From an uncultured Clostridia bacterium (GTDB lineage: Bacteria > Bacillota > Clostridia > Christensenellales > Aristaeellaceae), in assembly GCA_937886445.1 (NCBI GenBank), contig CALGBY010000121.1:1-32543 (forward strand): a DNA stretch of 32,543 bases. Reading direction: 5' to 3'. The position numbers and the translations under genes are program-made. Below are positions 22,481 to 31,485 of the stretch, in pieces. The notes under the pieces were generated by a model. That model was not told where the DNA came from. It made no database searches and was given only the letters and a program-made list of their open reading frames with translations. Numbering within the stretch: position 1 is the stretch's first letter; each line of letters starts with the position of its first letter.

Positions 22481-22860
22481 GAGTGGGCTCCGGTATTCGG
22501 TTAAATGGTGTTTTCCGAAACGGGCGGAAACGGTTACTTTTTGCCTGTTTTTGGGTTACAAAATAGTTACACATGTAACTGGAAGTCACATAACCGGTTT
22601 TTCAGGCCGCAGCACGGTATTTTTTAATGCCGCGTGCCGGAAAAGAATGAAACCGATAGCGGGCGGAAGATGTCCGTTTGCCGGGTATGAGGGTGTACCG
22701 GAGCGGAAAACATCATTGCCCGCGCGTTCTTTCCTTTATTATACCGCCGTTTTTATGAATGTAAAGCCGGGAAGGGCGAATATCGGCCGATTTACATTTT
22801 CGCGGGAGCGTGGTATGATTTGAAATACGGAACCGGTGAACGGGGGAGGGAATAACGGCT
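22481..22860. other. 380-bp gap with a promoter at its right end
   Basis: No credible gene. It contains one dyad, AGTTACA-CA-TGTAACT (22565-22580), which could be an operator, and the promoter of the next gene. Confidence 0.5.
22791..22819 (+). promoter_or_regulatory. promoter of the nucleotidyltransferase-like gene
   Basis: TTTACA (22791-22796) and TATGAT (22814-22819) are 17 bases apart, five of six matches each, about 40 bases before the start codon. Confidence 0.65.
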
Positions 22861-23250
22861 ATGCTGCGAAAAGAGGATGTCATCCGGCTGCTGAAACAGC
22901 TGCCCTTTGACAAAAGTGAATACTGGGTGGCGTCGGGGGCGGCGCTTGTTCTGTGCGGCGTGCGGGAGGAGACCCGGGACATTGATTTAGGCTGCACCGC
23001 CGCGCTGGCCGACCGGCTGGTACGGGAAGGGTACGCGGAAAGCCGCTTTCCGGACGGCAGCCGCAGGATCGTCTATTCCGATGAGATCGAGATCTTCGAA
23101 AACTGGGTCGAGGGCGAAACTGTGCTGACAGAGGGCTTTCCGACGGTGAGCCTTGAGGGCATCATAAAGATGAAGGAAAAGCTCGGCAGGGAAAAGGACC
23201 TGAAGGATATCGCGCTGATCAAAGGATTCATGCAAAAATCCCGGTCCTGA
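22861..23250 (+). CDS. solo nucleotidyltransferase-fold protein (AbiEii/MNT-like)
   Basis: A 129-aa protein with the core of a polymerase-beta-type nucleotidyltransferase: ASGAALVLCGVREETRDIDL (24-43) gives the G-[GS]-x motif and the Asp pair D40-x-D42. A later acidic strand (SDEIEIFENW) could give the third carboxylate. Such small enzymes occur as AbiEii or MenA-like toxins and MNT antitoxins, or as DUF6036-like solo proteins. Here there is no partner gene beside it: MATE lies upstream and the hydrogenase operon converges downstream. GGGGGAGGG precedes ATG 22861 by about 12 bases. A toxin role is possible but not shown. Confidence 0.72.
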   Translation: MLRKEDVIRLLKQLPFDKSEYWVASGAALVLCGVREETRDIDLGCTAALADRLVREGYAESRFPDGSRRIVYSDEIEIFENWVEGETVLTEGFPTVSLEGIIKMKEKLGREKDLKDIALIKGFMQKSRS

Positions 23251-23288
23251 CCGGCACGGCTTGCAGCGGCTGATAGATTTGATATGAT

Positions 23289-23374
23289 TCAAGGCAATAC
23301 CGCACAATTCGTCAGCGCGCTGAGCGGGGCCTTTTCCAACATCTTTATCTTGCGGAAATTTCGATTTGCCTTGA
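23289..23374. repeat. short derivative of the MITE family
   Basis: TCAAGGCAA (23289-23297) and TTGCCTTGA (23366-23374) are inverted ends. Inside, the sequence from 23293 matches, with a few substitutions, the reverse complement of the right-hand 70 bases of the 228-bp MITE at 28823-29050, including GGCAATACCGCACAATTCGT. Confidence 0.75.
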
Positions 23375-23410
23375 TTTATAGCAAAACAATGATTCATTGA
23401 TAAAAAGAAT

Positions 23411-23444
23411 GCCCCGGAACGGTCTTTTCAGACCGTTCCGGGGC
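23411..23444 (-). terminator. terminator of the hydrogenase operon
   Basis: A 15-bp perfect stem (GCCCCGGAACGGTCT at 23411-23425 with 23430-23444) with a 4-base loop, followed on the minus strand by ATTCTTTTT. It probably also stops plus-strand transcription (TGTTTCTTTTTC). Confidence 0.9.
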
Positions 23445-23470
23445 TGTTTCTTTTTCTTTTTCAGCCTGTA

Positions 23471-25222
23471 TTACTTGTTGTACAGGTCGCGCTTCACATA
23501 GGTGGTGTGGAGCAGGCTGTGAGCCAGGTGGCTGTTGGGCTCGCCCAGGAACTCATCATACAGCTTCTTCACCTGAGGATTCTCATGGCTCTTGCGCAGA
23601 GTCTTGCCGGCATCCTCGCCGTAGAGCGCCTTGGCGCGTTCCACTCTGGGATCGCATTCCATGCGCTTGGTGGCGGAAACGATGGGCTGGCCGCCGCCGT
23701 TCACGCAGCCGCCGGGGCATCCCATCACTTCGATGAAGGTGTAGTTCTTTTCGCCGCTCTTGACCATGTCAAGCAGCTTGGAGGCAGCGCCGGTGGAGCT
23801 GGCGATGGCCACGCTCACGGGCAGGTCGCCCACCTGAACGGTGGCTTCCTTGATGCCTTCGATGCCGCGTACGGCATGCAGGTCGATATTCTCAAGCTCG
23901 TTATTGGTGATCAGCTTATAAGCGGTACGCAGGGCAGCTTCCATAACACCGCCGGTGGCGCCGAAGATGACGGCAGCGCCGGTGCTTTCGCCCAGCAGCT
24001 CATCAAAGTCCTCATCGGGGAGGGCGTTGAAGTCGATACCGGCTTCCTTGATCATGTGGGCCAGCTCACGGGTGGTGATAACGGCATCCACATCAGCCAT
24101 GCCGTTGTTGGCCAGCTCGGGGCGCTTGGCTTCGAACTTCTTGGCGGTGCAGGGCATGACGGATACTACGGCGATGGTCTTGGGATCGATACCCATCTTC
24201 TCGGCGTAGTAGCTCTTGATCAGCGCGCCTTCCATCTCGTGGGGAGACTTGCAGGTGGACAGGTTGGGAATGAACTCGGGATAGTAGGTCTCGCAGAACT
24301 TGATCCAGCCGGGAGAGCAGGAGGTGATCATGGGCAGCACGCCGCCTTCGGTGACGCGCTTGACCAGCTCGGTGCCTTCTTCCATGATGGTGACATCAGC
24401 GGCGAAATCGGTATCGAACACCTTGTCAAAGCCCAGACGGCGCAGCGCGGCGGCCATCTTGCCGGTGACGGAGGTGCCCATGGGCAGGCCGAATTCCTCG
24501 CCCAGAGCGGCGCGGACGGCGGGAGCGGGCTGCACTACCACATGCTTGGCGGGGTCAGCCAGCAGCTGCCACACTTCGTGGGTGGAATCCTTCTCGTACA
24601 GGGCGCCTACGGGGCAGGCGTTGATGCACTGTCCGCAGTTGATGCAGCCCATATCGGCCAGCTTCATGTTCCAGGGGCTCTCGATGGCGGTGGCAAAGCC
24701 GCGGTTCACGGCACCGATCACGCCGATCTTCTGGATCTTTTCGCAGGCGGCCACGCAACGGCGGCACAGGATGCACTTGTTGTTGTCGCGTACGATGGAG
24801 GGAGAAGCGTCATCGATGGAATACTTGTTCTGCTTGCCGGCAAAACGCTCGCCGTCTTCCACACCCAGATCCTTGCACAGCTTCTGCAGCTCGCAGTTGG
24901 TGGAACGGGGGCAGGTGAGGCACTTCTTGTCATGGGCGGAAAGCACCAGTTCAAGAATGGTCTTGCGGTATTCGCGGATCTCGGGGGTATTGGTCTTCAC
25001 ATTCATGCCTTCGGTGACAGGCAGCACGCAGGCGGCCTGCAGGGCACGGGCACCGGTATTGACCACGCACATACGGCACGCGCCGATGGCGTTGATATCC
25101 TTCAGGTAGCAAAGGGTGGGGATGTTGATCCCGGCCTTCTTGGCGGCTTCCAGCACGGAAGTACCGGCAGGCACTTCGACCGCTACGCCGTCAATCGTAA
25201 GATGAACCATTTTCTGTTCCAT
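23471..25222 (-). CDS. hndD: [FeFe]-hydrogenase catalytic subunit (HndD/HydA type)
   Basis: A 583-aa H-cluster subunit that produces or oxidises H2. In order: an N-terminal [2Fe-2S] ferredoxin domain (Cys38, Cys49, Cys52, Cys65); a His-Cys [4Fe-4S] site (HDKKCLTCPRSTNC, about 97-116); two [4Fe-4S] clusters (CILCRRCVAAC at 150-160 and CINCGQCINAC at 193-203); and the H-domain with L1 TSCSPGW (301-307), L2 MPCTAKKFE (356-364) and L3 MGCPGGCVNGGGQP. L1 has Ser at one of the two positions that are both Cys in the TSCCP form; from memory this is usual in multimeric NAD(P)-linked enzymes. GGAGGAGG precedes the ATG. It is the last gene of the operon, 18 bases after hndC. With HndA, B and C it should form the soluble bifurcating complex. 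Confidence 0.96.
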   Translation of the reverse strand: MEQKMVHLTIDGVAVEVPAGTSVLEAAKKAGINIPTLCYLKDINAIGACRMCVVNTGARALQAACVLPVTEGMNVKTNTPEIREYRKTILELVLSAHDKKCLTCPRSTNCELQKLCKDLGVEDGERFAGKQNKYSIDDASPSIVRDNNKCILCRRCVAACEKIQKIGVIGAVNRGFATAIESPWNMKLADMGCINCGQCINACPVGALYEKDSTHEVWQLLADPAKHVVVQPAPAVRAALGEEFGLPMGTSVTGKMAAALRRLGFDKVFDTDFAADVTIMEEGTELVKRVTEGGVLPMITSCSPGWIKFCETYYPEFIPNLSTCKSPHEMEGALIKSYYAEKMGIDPKTIAVVSVMPCTAKKFEAKRPELANNGMADVDAVITTRELAHMIKEAGIDFNALPDEDFDELLGESTGAAVIFGATGGVMEAALRTAYKLITNNELENIDLHAVRGIEGIKEATVQVGDLPVSVAIASSTGAASKLLDMVKSGEKNYTFIEVMGCPGGCVNGGGQPIVSATKRMECDPRVERAKALYGEDAGKTLRKSHENPQVKKLYDEFLGEPNSHLAHSLLHTTYVKRDLYNK

Positions 25223-25240
25223 GTTTATTCCTCCTCCCGA

Positions 25241-27034
<1,794 letters not shown>

Positions 27035-27064
27035 GAGCGATTCCTCCTTGTAGCGGTATGGTTG

Positions 27065-27436
27065 TTACTTTTCAACGGCGCCGATGGTGTATTCATCAAC
27101 GGGCTGGCCGTTTACGACATGTTCGGCAACGATGCGGGCCACCTTTTCGGCGGTCATGTGAACATAGGTCACCTTTTCCTGCCCGGGCAGATAAACATCC
27201 ACCATGGGCTCCAGACGGCACATGCCGATGCAGCCGGTCTGCGACACGGTTACGTTGTTGAGGCTGCGCTTGGCGATCTCATCCATGAAGGCCAGCATAA
27301 CAGGACGGGCACCGGCGGCGATACCGCAGGTGGCCATACCTACCACGATGCGTACGGACTGATCGTCTTCCTTGCGCAGGTTGATGCGTTCGAGGGTCTT
27401 TTGGCGAATGGCTTCCAGTTCGGCCAAAGATTTCAT
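27065..27436 (-). CDS. hndB: thioredoxin-like [2Fe-2S] hydrogenase subunit (HndB)
   Basis: A 123-aa thioredoxin-like ferredoxin. Four cysteines, one in GMATCGIAAG, one in SQTGCIG and one in GMCR plus spacing partners, are placed as in HndB/NuoE C-domain proteins; the readable core is VSQTGCIGMCRLEPMVDVYL. It relays electrons in the hydrogenase complex. Its start overlaps the end of the preceding ATPase gene by 4 bases (GGAGGTG upstream), so translation is coupled. It is followed by hndC after 30 bases. Confidence 0.9.
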   Translation of the reverse strand: MKSLAELEAIRQKTLERINLRKEDDQSVRIVVGMATCGIAAGARPVMLAFMDEIAKRSLNNVTVSQTGCIGMCRLEPMVDVYLPGQEKVTYVHMTAEKVARIVAEHVVNGQPVDEYTIGAVEK

Positions 27437-27987
27437 AGGATCACACCTCCAAAAATCGGTTCAATTTCTTCCTGCATGGATTCCTTCATCCATGCCGTGA
27501 TCTCGGGTTCATTCAGGGGAACATCCCCCAGGGCCTGACGCACCGCTCTTGTGTCAAAATCCGCGCTTCCCTTGGGGGAGGAGCAGGTGAGCACAAAATC
27601 GGGCTTTTCGGGATTGGCGCAAATCAGGCTGAGTACCGTGCCCGCGATGTCCCCCAGAGGAAGACAGTCTATGCTGTCTCCCATCAGAACAGCCGTCAGG
27701 CAGGTGCCCTTGCCCGGCTCGCTTTCAAGCGTCACATCGCCGCCGGTGAGCCGCGCGTTCTGCATCATCAGAGGAATGCCCAGCCCCACCTTTCTCGTGG
27801 TGCGTGAGGTGGTAAAGGGGCTTGTCACCCTTTCTAGCATTTCCCTGTCCATGCCGCAGCCATCGTCGCGTATCTTCAGGGTGATGACCTTTTCGGGGGA
27901 AACATCCACCGAGATCTCCACCAGACCTGCGCCCGCGCGCACGCTGTTTTCAGCCAGATCCAGAATGTGAAGCGACAGATCCCGCAT
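27433..27987 (-). CDS. HATPase-domain protein without phospho-acceptor His, in the hydrogenase operon
   Basis: A 184-aa GHKL ATPase domain. The N-box is HILDLAENSVRAGA (with Asn), G1 is DDGCGM, and a G2-like KVGLGIPLM follows the FTTSR loop. There is no H-box, no sensor and no receiver, so it is not a complete histidine kinase. The C-terminal ~70 residues (after LSLICANPEKPDF) are a separate small segment. The protein sits between hndA and hndB in what is otherwise a purely structural hydrogenase operon, a position I recall for such ATPases in other Clostridia. It may be an assembly, regulatory or anti-sigma-like factor; nothing in the sequence decides. It starts 5 bases after hndA and overlaps hndB. 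Confidence 0.85.
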   Translation of the reverse strand: MRDLSLHILDLAENSVRAGAGLVEISVDVSPEKVITLKIRDDGCGMDREMLERVTSPFTTSRTTRKVGLGIPLMMQNARLTGGDVTLESEPGKGTCLTAVLMGDSIDCLPLGDIAGTVLSLICANPEKPDFVLTCSSPKGSADFDTRAVRQALGDVPLNEPEITAWMKESMQEEIEPIFGGVIL

Positions 27988-27992
27988 AAGGC

Positions 27993-28463
27993 TTATTCCT
28001 TATACTTGGCCAGGATTCCGGGAACCATGTCCGGAGTGAGACGGCCGTAAACTTCGTCATTCACCGTCATAACAGGAGCCAGACCGCAGGCACCCAGGCA
28101 GCGGGTGGCGTTCAGCGTGAACATACCGTCCTCGGTGGTGCCGCCTACGGGAATGCCCAGCTCTTCGCTGATCTTATCCAGCACCTTCTGGCTGCCCTTT
28201 ACATAGCAGGCAGTACCGAGGCATACGCTGATGGTGTACTTGCCGGCGGGACGCAGGGTGAACTGCGCGTAGAAGGTGGCTACGCCGTACACTTCGCTCA
28301 GCGTGGTGCCAAGACCCTCGGCGATGATCTTCTGCACATCCAGGGGCACGCAGCCGAAGATGTTCTGCGCGCGCTGCAGCACGGGCATAAGAGCACCGGG
28401 CTGATCTTTCAGTTCAGCGATAGCGGCGTTCAGCTGCTCATACTTTTCTTTCATGTCAGGCAT
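27993..28463 (-). CDS. hndA: NuoE-like [2Fe-2S] hydrogenase subunit (HndA)
   Basis: A 156-aa thioredoxin-like ferredoxin of the NuoE/HndA family. The four cluster cysteines lie in CLGTACYVKG and TRCLGACGLAP, the family pattern, after a helical N-terminal domain with the conserved GVATFYAQF. It sends electrons between the FMN subunit and the rest of the complex. As first gene of the operon it is preceded by AAGGAGG 11 bases before ATG 28463; a second ATG (28454) is less well placed. The promoter lies about 60 bases upstream. Confidence 0.95.
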   Translation of the reverse strand: MPDMKEKYEQLNAAIAELKDQPGALMPVLQRAQNIFGCVPLDVQKIIAEGLGTTLSEVYGVATFYAQFTLRPAGKYTISVCLGTACYVKGSQKVLDKISEELGIPVGGTTEDGMFTLNATRCLGACGLAPVMTVNDEVYGRLTPDMVPGILAKYKE

Positions 28464-28524
28464 GATAGGATAAACCTCCTTACATGTTATCTATTGCTAA
28501 GCAACGCTTAACATACCAATTAAT

Positions 28525-28553
28525 ATAATACCATAAAGACAGGCATTTTGCAA
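28525..28553 (-). promoter_or_regulatory. promoter of the hydrogenase operon
   Basis: On the minus strand TTGCAA (28553-28548) and TATTAT (28530-28525) are 17 bases apart. The leader contains TAAGC-GTT-GCTTA, a small dyad that could bind a regulator. I see no Rex-type TTGTGAA...TTCACAA site. Confidence 0.75.
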
Positions 28554-28822
28554 AGTTTTTTTCACTGCGGAATATGCAATTTTGCGGATGTATATGCCTT
28601 TTGTGAAATGCAGCGCGCTTTTTTTACGCGATAGTGAAAAAACATATCCGTCTGATGAAAAAACAGGATATGGCATGCTGAACGCAAGGGAACGGAAAGC
28701 GGCCGGAAACGCTCGCCGGACGGTAAAACGGCCTGAAGACCGTTCATACAGGCAGCCTCCGTCGAGAACAGACCGGAACACAAAAAACGGGGCCGACTGA
28801 CGGCACCCGTTTTGACAATTAA
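28554..28822. other. gap without a credible gene
   Basis: A short plus-strand frame here lacks a ribosome binding site and has low-complexity Arg/Lys-rich composition, so I do not call it. A bidirectional hairpin lies at its right end. Confidence 0.5.
28784..28813. terminator. bidirectional terminator-like hairpin
   Basis: AAAACGGG (28784-28791) pairs with CCCGTTTT (28806-28813), extended inward by GCC/GGC. It ends ten bases before the MITE and may insulate the two divergent operons. Confidence 0.65.
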
Positions 28823-29050
28823 GGCAATACCGCACAAATGAGTCAGTGCGATGACGAGTGAATTTTTCAACAGATTCGCTTGCAGAAATTGAAGGTTTAC
28901 TGAAGGTCAGTTTGAAGATCGTGTACAGCCGATCTTCAAACAGCCCAATAGTGCCTCATCCGGAGGGCGGGCCATGTATCGAAATTTCTGCAAGATGAAG
29001 ATGTTGGAAAAGACACCGTTCAGGGTGCTGACGAATTGTGCGGTATTGCC
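28823..29050. repeat. 228-bp MITE-like element with 15-bp perfect terminal inverted repeats
   Basis: Ends are GGCAATACCGCACAA (28823-28837) and its exact complement (29036-29050). Imperfect complementarity continues inward for about 60 bases on each side (for example TTGCAGAAATT near the left, GAAATTTCTGCAA on the right), so the whole unit can fold into a long hairpin. It has no coding capacity. Related sequences lie at 23289-23374 and 32492-32543. I see no unambiguous target-site duplication. The interior holds conserved-loop hairpin copy 3. Confidence 0.85.
28910..28941. repeat. conserved-loop hairpin, copy 3 (inside the MITE)
   Basis: GTTTGAAGATC (28910-28920) pairs perfectly with GATCTTCAAAC (28931-28941) around the 10-nt loop GTGTACAGCC. 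Compared with copy 1 the stem has changed on both sides in a matching way and the loop is nearly the same. Confidence 0.85.
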
Positions 29051-29064
29051 ATAAACAAAAACAG

Positions 29065-29093
29065 ATGACTTTTTCCTATTTATATGTTATAAT
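29065..29093 (+). promoter_or_regulatory. promoter of the DUF1538/P-II operon
   Basis: ATGACT (29065-29070) and a perfect TATAAT (29088-29093) are 17 bases apart, starting only 15 bases beyond the MITE end. Confidence 0.6.
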
Positions 29094-29156
29094 CATTGCG
29101 AAAACGGCCGGTAATCCATCCGGATATCCATACAGAGTCCCCGAAAGGTCTTTACA

Positions 29157-30755
29157 ATGATCAAAGAGAAAAAACAGCGCGAAAAAAAACGAAAGAACCT
29201 GCTCACAAGGTCTCTTGATTCCCTGCTTCCCACCCGTCACACCGTTAAGAAGAAGCTGAAGGAAAAAACAAAAGAGAGCCTCTCCTCCGTGCTGCCCATC
29301 ACCCTTCTGGTGCTGGTGCTGTGCCTTGTCCTGCTGCCCGTTGAAATAGAAACAATGGGGCTGTATCTTGCCGGAGCGGTGATGATGATCCTGGGCATGG
29401 GGCTGTTCACGCTGGGCGCGGATACCGCCATGCTGCCGATGGGCACCCATATGGGAAGCCAGATCGCGAAAAAGAAAAGCATTGTGTTTCTCGTGGTCTC
29501 AGCGCTGCTGCTGGGCCTGCTGATCACCGTTGCGGAGCCGGACCTGCATGTGCTGTCCAGCCAGATCCACGGTGTGGATCCGTATATCCTCATCGCGTCG
29601 GTCGCGGGCGGCGTGGGCATTTTTCTGGTCGCCGCGCTGCTGCGCATCCTCTTTGGCATCAAGCTTTCCCGGTTGCTGCTCATCATGTACGCCGTTGTGT
29701 TCATTCTCGGCATCTTTGTGCCGAAGAACACCCTTGCCCTGTGCTTTGACAGCGGCGGTGTCACCACCGGCCCCATGACGGTGCCCTTCATTCTGGCGCT
29801 GGGCATGGGCGTTGCCGACGTGCGCGGCGGCAGCAAAGCGCAGGATGACAGCTTCGGTCTGGTATCACTGTGCAGCGTCGGGCCCATCATCGCCGTGATG
29901 CTGCTGTGCGTGATCAACCCCAACCTGACCGCCGTGATCGGCGCGGACACGGCTCAGCCCGAGGTGATCGCCACCACACAGGATATGATGCAGCGTTTTC
30001 TCTACTACCTGCCCCAATACGCGCTGGAGGTGCTTACCGCCCTCACGCCCATCACAGTGATATTCCTGTTTTTCCAGTTTCTTTTCCTGCGCCTGCCCGT
30101 GAGCGAGCTCAAGCGTATCGGGGTGGGTCTTTTGTACACATATATCGGCCTTGTGCTGTTTATGGTAGGTGTCAACGCGGGCTTCATGCCGATGGGCACG
30201 GAGCTCGGGCAGATGATCGCGGCGGGAGACGCGCGCTGGTGGCTGGTGCCGCTGGGAGCGCTGATGGGCTATCTTGTGGTCAAGGCGGAGCCGGCCGTTC
30301 ACGTTTTGAACGAGCAGGTGGAGCAGATCACCTCCGGCGCCGTTTCACAGAGCACCATGATGAAAACGCTGTCCTTCGGCGTAGGCATCTCGGTAGCGCT
30401 GGCCATGGTGAGGGTGCTGACCGGCATCAGCATCTGGTGGTTCGTCCTTCCCGGATATGCCATAGCGCTGGGCCTCAGCTTTTATACCTCCCCCATCTTC
30501 ACAGCCATCGCGTTTGACTCCGGCGGAGTGGCAAGCGGCCCTATGACCGCCTCCTTCATGCTGCCGCTCACGATGGGCGCGGCGGACGCGCTGGGCATTG
30601 AGATCCTTTCCTCCGCCTTCGGTCTGGTGGCGCTGGTAGCCATGACACCGTTGGTGGCCATACAGATCCTCGGCGCCGTGTACCGGCTGCGTATGCGCAG
30701 GGAAAGAGTGCAGGCCTTCCGCGAGGAAGAGGATACCGAGATCATCGAACTGTGA
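29157..30755 (+). CDS. DUF1538-family membrane protein with internal duplication
   Basis: A 532-aa polytopic membrane protein with a basic ~45-residue N-terminal cytoplasmic tail and about 12 hydrophobic segments. Two homologous halves are visible. MPMGT-(HM/EL)-G occurs in both, AEPDLHVLSSQ in the first matches AEPAVHVLNEQ in the second, and FDSGGVTTGPMT matches FDSGGVASGPMT. This is the double-DUF1538 plan; the family is thought to be transport-related but is uncharacterised. The start has only a weak AAAGG upstream. It is the first gene of a three-gene operon and its partner encodes a double P-II-like protein, which suggests a P-II-regulated transporter, analogous to AmtB-GlnK or SbtA-SbtB. 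The substrate is unknown. Confidence 0.85.
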   Translation: MIKEKKQREKKRKNLLTRSLDSLLPTRHTVKKKLKEKTKESLSSVLPITLLVLVLCLVLLPVEIETMGLYLAGAVMMILGMGLFTLGADTAMLPMGTHMGSQIAKKKSIVFLVVSALLLGLLITVAEPDLHVLSSQIHGVDPYILIASVAGGVGIFLVAALLRILFGIKLSRLLLIMYAVVFILGIFVPKNTLALCFDSGGVTTGPMTVPFILALGMGVADVRGGSKAQDDSFGLVSLCSVGPIIAVMLLCVINPNLTAVIGADTAQPEVIATTQDMMQRFLYYLPQYALEVLTALTPITVIFLFFQFLFLRLPVSELKRIGVGLLYTYIGLVLFMVGVNAGFMPMGTELGQMIAAGDARWWLVPLGALMGYLVVKAEPAVHVLNEQVEQITSGAVSQSTMMKTLSFGVGISVALAMVRVLTGISIWWFVLPGYAIALGLSFYTSPIFTAIAFDSGGVASGPMTASFMLPLTMGAADALGIEILSSAFGLVALVAMTPLVAIQILGAVYRLRMRRERVQAFREEEDTEIIEL

Positions 30756-30786
30756 CCCTGACCGATATGATGAACGGAGAAACACC

Positions 30787-31485
30787 ATGCATGCAATGAA
30801 ACTGCTTTTTACCATTGTGGACCGCGGGAAGGGAAACACCGCCTCCCAGTTGCTGGCCCGGTACGGCGTGCTGTCGCACTATATCATGCTGGGCAACGGC
30901 ACCGCGCATAAGGATATTCTGGGCACACTGGGCCTGAGCGACACGCCGAAGGATGTGCTGCTCTCCTTTGTCGCTACCGCCTCCGGCGGAGAAGCCCTGC
31001 GTCATCTTTCAAGAGCGCTTGACTTTGATCTGCCCGGAAAGGGCATCGCCTTCACCTGCTCTCTGAACGCGGCAGCCGGCAAAAAGACGCTTTCTCTGCT
31101 TACCGGCGGTCAGGAACTCAACATAGACCCGGAGGATGATACTGTGGACGAACATACTCATGATCTGATCATCGCGATCGTGAACCGCGGCTTTACCGAT
31201 ACCGTGATGGACGCGGCCCGTCCCGCCGGCGCACGCGGCGGCACTGTGATCAAAGCACGCGGCGCGGGCGCCAAGGAAGCGGAGCGCTTTTTCGGCATCA
31301 CCATCGAGCCGGAAAAGGAGATCGTGCTGATCCTTGCCAAGCATCAGGACCGCGATGCCATCATGACAGCGGTCGCAAAGAACGCCGGCCTGAACAGCGA
31401 GGGAAAGGGAATCGTGTTCTCTCTGCCCGCGGGAAATGTGATGGGCGTGGCAAGAGAGCAGAATTTCTCGGAGGAAAAGCTGTGA
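30787..31485 (+). CDS. fused double P-II-like signalling protein
   Basis: A 232-aa protein made of two ferredoxin-like P-II-type domains. Domain 1 (about 5-90) starts MKLLFTIVDRGKGNTASQLL and ends GKGIAFTCSL. Domain 2 (about 124-220) starts HDLIIAIVNRGFTDTVMDAA and ends GKGIVFSLPAGNVMGV. Each contains the strand-helix-loop order, with GxGxAxKxxxxFG-like T-loop regions (LGNGTAHKDILGTL; RGAGAKEAERFFGI). Classical P-II proteins are ~112 aa and trimeric; a tandem fusion would change the subunit count. No uridylylation Tyr is clear. It follows the DUF1538 gene by 31 bases and overlaps the CHAP gene by 4. Confidence 0.8.
   Translation: MHAMKLLFTIVDRGKGNTASQLLARYGVLSHYIMLGNGTAHKDILGTLGLSDTPKDVLLSFVATASGGEALRHLSRALDFDLPGKGIAFTCSLNAAAGKKTLSLLTGGQELNIDPEDDTVDEHTHDLIIAIVNRGFTDTVMDAARPAGARGGTVIKARGAGAKEAERFFGITIEPEKEIVLILAKHQDRDAIMTAVAKNAGLNSEGKGIVFSLPAGNVMGVAREQNFSEEKL

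Noticed and set aside
28582..28800. 72-codon frame upstream of the MITE
   Set aside because: No ribosome binding site, Arg/Lys-rich low-complexity product, overlaps the upstream side of the hydrogenase promoter region.
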